Below are positions 58,044 through 64,000 of a stretch of DNA of 64,000 bases, in pieces. The notes below the pieces were generated by a model. That model was given only the letters and a program-made list of their open reading frames with translations, was not told where the DNA came from and did no database searches. The stretch's first letter is position 1, and every line of letters begins with the position of its first letter. The position numbers and the translations under genes were made by a program. Source of the DNA: an uncultured Gemmiger sp. (GTDB lineage Bacteria > Bacillota > Clostridia > Oscillospirales > Ruminococcaceae); the NCBI RefSeq assembly GCF_934561205.1, contig NZ_CAKTFU010000001.1, forward strand, positions 1 to 64,000, in the 5' to 3' direction.

Positions 58044-59732
58044 ATGAGAACGCCAAAAGAAAACAAACAAAAGCTCCGTGACCGTACCCCCAAAAGTACG
58101 GCGGGGACGATACCCAAAGCCACGCTAAAAGCGGTGTGGCTAAAAACAAAGGAACAGTCCCGCACCGCCGCACGGGAAACCGACACCGACACCCGACAGC
58201 AGGAACCGACAAACCTTGCGGGTTCGGCTGCGGAACAGTCGGCAGCTTTTGTGCGGCGTCAGGGGCAGAAATTGGCAGAAACCCAAGCCCGCCAGCACTG
58301 CCAAAAGGAATCTGCTGCCCGCGTCCACGCCGCCGGTGAGCGCGGTGTCAGTCCGAAACAGGTCAGGTACGGCACGCTGCCCGATGCAGACCAACGCCCG
58401 CGCCGTGGGGCAGATTTGCCCCGACAGTGGGCAAAAGAAAAAGCCGTCACCGCCAAGACTGCGCCGCGTGATATTCGCGGCGTGACCCAGGGTCAGCGCC
58501 AACTGCGCACCGCCGCAAATCAAACTGTGCGCAGTGTGACGACCCAAGCGCAGATGCAGACCCACACTCGCCAAATACAGCTTGCCATCCAGAAAGCCGT
58601 CGCAAACACCCGCAAGACGGTTGCTGCAGTGCGCTCGGCAATTCGGAATTTTCTTGCCGATTTGCACAGCCTAGTTGTAGCTATCGCCACAGGCATCAGC
58701 GTGGCACTTGGCATTGTTATCGTCATCAGCCTTGTAGCGTTTGTTTCCGGCTCGGCCTACGGCATCTTTTTTGCCGCCAATGCCCCCAACGCAGCGTCCG
58801 TCACCGTGCGCGAAGCCGTAGAAACCCTGACGGCAGAATACCGCGACAGGCTGGAAGAAATCTCCGAGACAGTACAGCACGACCGCCAAGACATTACAGC
58901 CAACGATGATGTGTACTACATTCGCTGGCAGGATGTCTTGGCGGTCTTTTCTTCGTATGTGGCGGGCAGCGAACAAGGCGCACCCGTTGCGGCGCTGACG
59001 GAAAATCAAGTGGACAAGCTGCGGGAAATTATGTGGGCGATGAACGCGGTGGACTACTCCACTCGTGCGGAAACCGCCGTTATAGAAACGACGGACAAAA
59101 ACGGAAAAGCAACCACAACAGAGATAACCGAAACCGTCCTTGTAATCGAACTGACCCACAAAACACCCAACGAGATGGCATTGGATTATCACTTTACCGT
59201 CCGCCAGAACACCTACCTGCAACTCCTGCAAGACCCGCAATATGAGGAACTGTGGGCAGAATTGCTCGGCGGCTTTGCACAGGGCGGTGGAGAACTTATG
59301 AACCCGGACAGCACCCGCATCCCGACAGGCACCCTGCAATGGCCGCTCCCCGTTGCGGGTACGATTACCTCGCAGTTTGGTCACCGCGTGGACCCCATCA
59401 CCGGCGAGGTAAACTCCCACACCGGCACAGACATTGCCTGTGCCGAGGGTACGCCGATTCTTGCTGCGGCAGACGGCATCGCCACTGTTGCCAACGGCCT
59501 TGACAGTTGGGGCGGCAGCTACGGCTACTACATCCAAATCGACCACGGCGGCGGGCTGGAAACACTGTACGCCCACTGCTCGTCCATCTGCGTTGCCACC
59601 GGCCAGCAGGTGCAGGCCGGGCAAGTTATCGGCTATGTCGGACACACTGGGCGGGTTACGGGCAACCACCTACATCTGGAAGTAAGAATCGACAGCAACC
59701 GTGTGGATGCAATGCAATATTTTACACTATAA
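58044..59732 (+). CDS. M23 family metallopeptidase (wall hydrolase) of the transfer apparatus
   Basis: 562 residues. A Lys/Arg/Gln-rich cytoplasmic N-terminus (1 to about 210), one membrane helix (LVVAIATGISVALGIVIVI), an extracytoplasmic helical region and a C-terminal M23 domain (FGHRVDPITGEVNSHTGTDI; zinc ligands in HTGTD and HLHLEV). Counterpart of the NlpC/P60 enzyme in ICE-A: same role, different catalytic domain. Starts four bases after the sortase stop. It ends the ICE-B operon. Confidence 0.92.
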   Translation: MRTPKENKQKLRDRTPKSTAGTIPKATLKAVWLKTKEQSRTAARETDTDTRQQEPTNLAGSAAEQSAAFVRRQGQKLAETQARQHCQKESAARVHAAGERGVSPKQVRYGTLPDADQRPRRGADLPRQWAKEKAVTAKTAPRDIRGVTQGQRQLRTAANQTVRSVTTQAQMQTHTRQIQLAIQKAVANTRKTVAAVRSAIRNFLADLHSLVVAIATGISVALGIVIVISLVAFVSGSAYGIFFAANAPNAASVTVREAVETLTAEYRDRLEEISETVQHDRQDITANDDVYYIRWQDVLAVFSSYVAGSEQGAPVAALTENQVDKLREIMWAMNAVDYSTRAETAVIETTDKNGKATTTEITETVLVIELTHKTPNEMALDYHFTVRQNTYLQLLQDPQYEELWAELLGGFAQGGGELMNPDSTRIPTGTLQWPLPVAGTITSQFGHRVDPITGEVNSHTGTDIACAEGTPILAAADGIATVANGLDSWGGSYGYYIQIDHGGGLETLYAHCSSICVATGQQVQAGQVIGYVGHTGRVTGNHLHLEVRIDSNRVDAMQYFTL

Positions 59733-60027
59733 AATTCAAGAGAGTCTTTGACAGATCGCTTTTTTGGTATGAAGCAATTAATACTTGTATTACAGTTATT
59801 CCATTTAGGATTATAGCTATTAACTCTGCTAATATATTGTCTCTGCTCAGTGTAACCCATGAAACCGCTGCATAAATTACCGCCAACGCAATGGAAAGCT
59901 TTTGACTCCCCTTTTTCCCTTTACGAAATGGCGCAATATCAACTCTTGAGCAATCATACCCTAGTAAACTCAGTAGCTTTAATATAAATCTCTTTAAATT
60001 CAGTTTTTCTTTTTTTCTTTCTCCCAT
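59722..60027 (-). CDS. Small membrane protein, unknown
   Basis: 101 residues. Basic N-terminus (MGERKKEKLNLKRFILKLLSLLG) and two membrane helices (LSIALAVIYAAVSWVTLS; LIAIILNGITVIQVLI). AT-rich, opposite strand to ICE-B, last 11 bases overlapping the M23 gene. Ribosome-binding site weak. Possibly part of the AT-rich bacteriocin-like locus. Family not recognised. Confidence 0.5.
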   Translation of the reverse strand: MGERKKEKLNLKRFILKLLSLLGYDCSRVDIAPFRKGKKGSQKLSIALAVIYAAVSWVTLSRDNILAELIAIILNGITVIQVLIASYQKSDLSKTLLNFIV

Positions 60028-60108
60028 ATCCTAATACCTTAACTTATTCTTGTATTTTAAACTTATACCACAAATATACGGCATTGCTATATTCCACATT
60101 ATCAAGAA

Positions 60109-60151
60109 AAGCAGAAAGATACCACACAATCCTAGTGGTATCTTTCTGCTT
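60109..60151 (-). terminator. Terminator of the minus-strand locus (17-bp stem)
   Basis: AAGCAGAAAGATACCAC / GTGGTATCTTTCTGCTT, loop of nine bases, followed on the minus strand by TTTTCTT. It lies 53 bases past the end of the ABC exporter fragment. Confidence 0.8.
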
Positions 60152-60204
60152 AACATCACCTCGGTAGGATTTACAGTACCCACTGTCTTAGGTCAACCGT
60201 CACA

Positions 60205-60897
60205 TCAAGTGTAACTATATAGTTTTTTATTATAGTACCGCATTTTAACTCGAAACAGAGAATTGCACAGGCGATGGCTCTCGGCTTGTTGACGATAAAT
60301 ACCATATTTTTTTATGGAGATTTTATTTTTTATTTTCAGCAATGGAATCGTTAGACAGCAAGTAGCAAAAACGATTCGCACATCAAACGAAGCTAAAATC
60401 GCAATAACACCGGTTAAACTCACAACTGCCTTGGTCACACCACAAATCATATCGATGTATAAGGCGCATCGATTCGGCGTTTCTGTCACCGCCATATGGA
60501 TACGGTCATAAATTTCTTTCTTTTCAAACGCTTCTGCGTGTATAACTTGATATTTTGCAAGAGTCTTTTGCGTGATATGAAGCGCCAATACATCACTAAA
60601 GTTTGCTCGGAGCGTTTGAAGTGCCATAGAAGTTAGATTGCCAAACAAAGTCACTCCTAGTAACAACAAAAGCCAAATAACTACGGAAGCAAATTTTCCC
60701 CCTGCAGATACGGAACGAACAATAGCATCTAAAAAATGCTGTGTGCATAACAACCCAATTGGCGTCAGAAAGCCTGTTAGACTACTGGCGAGAATCAGCA
60801 AAATGATGGCTTGTGGGGACGCTCCCCAAAGCAGAATCAGAACGGTTCTGAAAGAAACGATTTGCCGCTGCATTTTGGTAAACAGCTTTTTCAACAT
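60205..60897 (-). pseudogene. Truncated ABC exporter, transmembrane domain only
   Basis: 230 residues with five membrane helices and the coupling-helix features of LanT/NisT-type or HlyB-type exporters (LHITQKTLAKYQVIHAEAFEKKEIYDRI; ISIKKYGIYRQQAESHR). The reading frame then runs into about 15 unrelated residues and stops; the remaining helix and ATPase domain are missing. Once an exporter, now non-functional. Its 3' break is near 60245. Confidence 0.75.
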
Positions 60898-60939
60898 ACT
60901 CTATAGACCACCGGGAACAAACGCCCTTTACAAACACTT

Positions 60940-61068
60940 CTAAGGTGTGCGCAACATATAGCCAACTGTCGGAACCGTTCGAATGATCTTCTCAAGATGA
61001 AGCTTTCTTCGCAACGAACAGATGAGGATATCTACCGTTCGCGTACGAATCACATCACAGAAAAACAT
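60940..61068 (-). pseudogene. C-terminal remnant of an OmpR-family response regulator
   Basis: 42 codons: RTRTVDILICSLRRKLHLEK then IRTVPTVGYMLRTP are the recognition helix and wing of an OmpR-type DNA-binding domain. The receiver domain and first helices are absent. It lies just upstream (minus strand) of the ABC exporter fragment and fits a decayed bacteriocin/lantibiotic two-component locus. Confidence 0.7.
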
Positions 61069-61092
61069 AGCGTTCGGTATCCGATGATGCAA

Positions 61093-61737
61093 TCATTTGA
61101 TTTTTATTAGCAGACGAGCAGGGAATTCGGAAACGCAGAGTGAAAAAACATCTTCCGTAAGCATCTTCTCGACTTTTCTTACTCTTTTTTGGACAGCACC
61201 AGTGCTCGGCGTAAAAAAGAAATGAAGGGTTTTGTTGGCTCCGGGCTTCAGCTTAAGGCTGCCGACATCTGCAAGTTCGGGATATACCAGAGCTTGAATT
61301 GTGCTGTTATAGAAAAGCGTCAGGGATTTGTCTACCAAAAGATATCGTCCAAAGAAAATATACCCAGTCGTATTATCTGTGTTAGAAATATTGAGTTCTA
61401 TGTCATATACATAATTAGATTCCACGTTCCCATATTCATCCAGTCTGGAATATTCATGATAATCCAAGTTGTACTGTTCAAACAACTGCTGATAAGTCAG
61501 CAATTTTGCATCATTGACTTGCACACTATAACCGTCAGGGTTCTCATCCGGAGAAATAAAATAGTTGTTGCCAACTGGAACAAAATCACCCGCCTGATAA
61601 ATTTTGTCAGGGATTTGATACGGAAGATGATTGGTATGGTAAAAAGCCGCCATCCAGGAGGCCAAACCGACGAGACACGCAAGAATTGACAACACAGCGA
61701 TGGTGCTTTTCCGTTTTAAGCGAATCTTTTTTCCCAT
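61093..61737 (-). CDS. DUF5028-like membrane-anchored protein
   Basis: 214 residues from ATG 61737. N-terminal membrane anchor (STIAVLSILACLVGLASWMAAF) and an extracytoplasmic beta-rich domain (YDIELNISNTDNTTGYIFFGRYLLVD; LYPELADVG-like). The family is found beside ABC transporters of bacteriocin or lantibiotic immunity loci. Function unknown; extracellular sensing or immunity is inference. Follows the ABC ATPase by 14 bases. Confidence 0.68.
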   Translation of the reverse strand: MGKKIRLKRKSTIAVLSILACLVGLASWMAAFYHTNHLPYQIPDKIYQAGDFVPVGNNYFISPDENPDGYSVQVNDAKLLTYQQLFEQYNLDYHEYSRLDEYGNVESNYVYDIELNISNTDNTTGYIFFGRYLLVDKSLTLFYNSTIQALVYPELADVGSLKLKPGANKTLHFFFTPSTGAVQKRVRKVEKMLTEDVFSLCVSEFPARLLIKIK

Positions 61738-61751
61738 AGCAAAGTACCTCT

Positions 61752-62384
61752 TTACAGTGACAGTGTGCCAGCCCGCATCGTATAGATTTTGCTGCAGCAA
61801 TGGTGCAAAAAGTTCATGTCGTGACTTGCCATGACAATAGTCGCGCCACGCGAAGTTTCATCTTGAATCACATTTTCCAGCATGGTAATGCCGCTCTCAT
61901 CAAGAGCATTGGTTGGCTCATCTAAAAGAATAATATCGGGTTGTTCGAAAACAGCCGCTGCGATGCCAAGCCGCTGCTTCATCCCAAGTGAATATTTTTT
62001 ATATTTTGTGTCATGGAGGCCAACACGCTGCAATACGCTTTCGATTTGAGCAGTGGGCATCATTTGATGAAGAGACGAGAGCATCTGTAAGTTTTCAGCG
62101 CCCGTGTATTGTGGTAAAAACGTAGGATTTTCAATGAGAAAGCCGATGCTGGGAGGAAACTCCAAGTCGGAACCTAACATTTTGCCGTCAATTAGGACAT
62201 GGCCCTTTGTAGGATATATGAGACCGGAAATTAGCCGCAGCAGCATTGTTTTACCGGAGCCGTTAACCCCCTGCAAACCGATCATTTCTCCCGGTTTAAC
62301 CGTTAATTGAATCTGATCAAGTACAACGCTGTTCCCTATAGTTTTAGATGCACCGTCAATTTCGATTCTTGGCAATAAATCCAT
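61752..62384 (-). CDS. ABC transporter ATP-binding protein (immunity/bacteriocin type)
   Basis: 210 residues, a short ABC-2 ATPase. Walker A GVNGSGKTMLL, signature YSLGMKQRLGIAAAV, Walker B IILLDEPTNALDE and switch His MASHDMN. Resembles lantibiotic self-protection (LanF/McdF-like) ATPases. It pairs with the two membrane proteins upstream. Confidence 0.88.
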   Translation of the reverse strand: MDLLPRIEIDGASKTIGNSVVLDQIQLTVKPGEMIGLQGVNGSGKTMLLRLISGLIYPTKGHVLIDGKMLGSDLEFPPSIGFLIENPTFLPQYTGAENLQMLSSLHQMMPTAQIESVLQRVGLHDTKYKKYSLGMKQRLGIAAAVFEQPDIILLDEPTNALDESGITMLENVIQDETSRGATIVMASHDMNFLHHCCSKIYTMRAGTLSL

Positions 62385-62398
62385 AAGGTACGACCCCC

Positions 62399-63235
62399 TC
62401 AGTAAAGATCAAAGTTTCGGAAGCGATGTCGCCCAATGAACATACAAAGGAGGGACAAAGCAAGCGCGTATACGATTCCGGAGGGAAAGGAAAACCCATC
62501 CACCAGTATTTCATTGCTGCGAATGCAGAATGCATAGTTGAGGATCAATACAGGGACGCAAAAGTATGCCGATGCCAACATAAGAATTGCTGATATCAAA
62601 AAACAGATAATGGGGCGAAACCAAAGCGTTAGCAGCATTTGCAATATGCCGAAAGAAGATGTGATCAATGGAGGCATGAGCAGGAGTACATGGCATACAT
62701 TCCACTGGTCTGGCGGTACGGTTTCCCTTAACAAAAAAATATCGCTCATATAAGGGGAAACAGAAAGGGTAAATTGACCGCCGTACAGCAGGCAGTTGAT
62801 GATGAGGAGGATCCAGCACAGGAAAAAGTAAAGGAAGGTTGCAACGATAATCCAGGCGCATTTGGCCGTCCACCACTTTGTGCGGCTGCCGGAATATACG
62901 ATGACCATTTTCCCAAATGTATCTCTATCATACACAGGATAATAAAGCGTAAGAAACAGGCAAATTCCAAAGACCAGAAACCAAGAAACAGGAAACAGGA
63001 ATGGTTCGTCTGGATTCGGAATATAGGGTTTCATGCCGCCAAAAAGATACATGGCAAAATCCCCCAGTGTTGGCTGTGCGCCTGCGTACTGATGATTGAG
63101 GGAAGCTGTTTCTCTCAGGCGAAGCATGAATTCAAAACAGACAAGCGACACAAGAAGCGGCAAAACCAGAAATTTCTTTGCGATAAAACGGATGCCGTTT
63201 CTTAAATCGAAACGGAAGGGATTGCTTCTATTCAT
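62399..63235 (-). CDS. ABC-2 type permease subunit
   Basis: 278 residues with six predicted helices, one near the N-terminus (FLVLPLLVSLVCFEFML) and the rest in the C-terminal half (WWTAKCAWIIVATFLYFFLCWILL). The external loop contains PYIPNPDEP. It overlaps the next permease by eight bases. The layout ATPase plus two permeases resembles LanFEG immunity transporters. AT-rich. Confidence 0.78.
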   Translation of the reverse strand: MNRSNPFRFDLRNGIRFIAKKFLVLPLLVSLVCFEFMLRLRETASLNHQYAGAQPTLGDFAMYLFGGMKPYIPNPDEPFLFPVSWFLVFGICLFLTLYYPVYDRDTFGKMVIVYSGSRTKWWTAKCAWIIVATFLYFFLCWILLIINCLLYGGQFTLSVSPYMSDIFLLRETVPPDQWNVCHVLLLMPPLITSSFGILQMLLTLWFRPIICFLISAILMLASAYFCVPVLILNYAFCIRSNEILVDGFSFPSGIVYALALSLLCMFIGRHRFRNFDLY

Positions 63236-64000
63236 GCCATACTCCCCTTTTGAAAATGATTGCGATTGCTGAACAAAACAGCATGACAGCTTCTATAAGA
63301 ATTATAGCTGCGTTTGGATCATAGCGGAGAGTTGCCGGATGAAGATATGCGATTGGCGAAATTTCGTATGACCATTTCGCCCCTGGAATTGCACGGGCTA
63401 ATAGGCCGGAAAGATAGTCGATTCCCCAAAAAAGCAGTAACGGGAAAGCGGCTGCGGCAAATTGATTTGTGATATAGAAAGAAAACGCATAGCCGATCAA
63501 AGCAATCAACCCAGCAAACAAACCATCCAGCAGAATGTACAGGGTAACATAAAGCGCCGGATGGGTATAGAACAGATCCGCCCACATAGCGCCAAAATAT
63601 ACATGGTTATAGATTTCGTAGTTGATTTGAGGGACCGTGCTTGGAATAAAAGCAGCCGTGACAGCAAAATTTAAGATGAGTGGAATCACAATCGTGATAA
63701 ACGCTGCGGAAAAACATACGATCCCTTTGGAAAGATAGTAAGGCTGACGGCCGACACGCACAACCATCTGGTTGGCATAGGATGATTTTTTCTCCTGGAG
63801 ACAAGATAACGAGTGGGGAAGAATTGCAAATAGCGGAAGCAGCGTGTAGAAGGCAGAGTAAGCAAGCGTTTCCGACTCGCCGCCAATCCAATAATTATAG
63901 GAAGTCCAAACAGGGAACAATTCATTAGAGACCATATGTCCGTTTTCAAAACAATATTGATCCAGAGCATCATGTATATTCAAATATCCCTGGCAGCAAT
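63228..64000 (-). CDS. ABC-2 type permease subunit, 5' partial at window edge
   Basis: At least 256 residues; the frame is open to the window end, so the N-terminus is missing and a start at 63983 (TTG) is unlikely. Six membrane helices, beginning TLAYSAFYTLLPLFAIL, then GIVCFSAAFITIVIPLIL. Second permease of the same transporter. Confidence 0.75.
   Translation of the reverse strand, partial: CCQGYLNIHDALDQYCFENGHMVSNELFPVWTSYNYWIGGESETLAYSAFYTLLPLFAILPHSLSCLQEKKSSYANQMVVRVGRQPYYLSKGIVCFSAAFITIVIPLILNFAVTAAFIPSTVPQINYEIYNHVYFGAMWADLFYTHPALYVTLYILLDGLFAGLIALIGYAFSFYITNQFAAAAFPLLLFWGIDYLSGLLARAIPGAKWSYEISPIAYLHPATLRYDPNAAIILIEAVMLFCSAIAIIFKRGVWHE

Larger units (their letters stand above)
26480..59740. 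mobile_element. ICE-B, second integrative conjugative element with ParMR, SpaA adhesin and type IV secretion genes
   Basis: From ParM to the M23 peptidase all recognised genes are typical of a clostridial ICE: partition, methyltransferases, replication accessory, MobC, relaxase, VirD4, Maff2, VirB6-like, PrgI, VirB4, sortase, wall peptidase. No complete integrase is present; only a C-terminal tyrosine-recombinase fragment at 56667, so the integrase may be beyond the window or lost. Boundaries are approximate: the left is inferred from the tRNA-Ser terminator, the right from the change of strand and base composition after 59735. Confidence 0.75.

Overview
The window looks like a chromosome segment of a gut Firmicute of the Oscillospiraceae (Faecalibacterium / Subdoligranulum / Gemmiger type). 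Evidence: GC-rich Gram-positive coding, DUF975 and NapA/Kef-type housekeeping genes, LPQTG/SpaA surface protein, sortase B, and Tn1549/CTn-like conjugation genes. The species call is inference; no rRNA is present.

Layout. (1) Positions 1 to about 23.83 kb are the right part of an integrative conjugative element (ICE-A), entered inside a VirB4 ATPase gene. It carries a cytosine methyltransferase, NlpC/P60 transfer hydrolase, DUF4315, DUF4366, TopB, a 1064-residue ArdA/ArdC-like antirestriction protein, a MOBP relaxase/MobC pair with a candidate oriT, regulators, and a TnpX-type large serine recombinase at the end. An AT-richer cargo (SdpR-like repressor, SdpI-like protein, DUF1648 protein, ABC transporter) lies at 16.0 to 20.1 kb. 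(2) 23.88 to 26.48 kb is a short chromosomal island: tRNA-Leu(CAG), a DUF975 protein, a cation/proton antiporter and tRNA-Ser(GGA). (3) About 26.5 to 59.74 kb is a second element, ICE-B: an actin-like ParM/ParR pair, a second cytosine methyltransferase, amidoligase plus gamma-glutamylcyclotransferase, a 1968-residue SpaA/Cna-B adhesin, a SAM synthetase, replication and accessory genes, an amino-methyltransferase, MobC/relaxase with its own candidate oriT, and a type IV secretion operon (VirD4, Maff2, VirB6-like, PrgI, VirB4). A toxin-antitoxin cassette sits inside that operon, and a divergent ECF sigma/ABC transporter block with an integrase remnant (53.0 to 57.0 kb) separates VirB4 from sortase B and an M23 peptidase. 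(4) 59.7 to 64.0 kb is AT-richer and minus-stranded: a decayed bacteriocin/lantibiotic-like locus with response-regulator and ABC-exporter fragments, a DUF5028 protein, and an ABC ATPase with two permeases, the last cut by the window edge.

How the parts work together (inference). MobC and relaxase act at oriT, VirD4 passes the complex to VirB4/VirB6/PrgI/Maff2, and NlpC/P60 or M23 enzymes open the wall. ArdA/ArdC-like protein and DNA methyltransferases protect incoming DNA; the ICE-B SAM synthetase could supply methyl donor. ParMR may stabilise the circular form. Sortase B may anchor the SpaA adhesin.

The most unusual signals: both cytosine-methyltransferase genes contain a long, protein-like reading frame in the same relative (+1) phase, and in the first gene it starts at TTG six bases after a perfect internal AAAGGAGG. 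Also notable: a conserved GCAAGCATAG plus double-hairpin architecture at both candidate oriT sites, paired operator-like repeats in several regulatory regions, and a 20-bp element shared by the ParM promoter region and a site 18.7 kb away.
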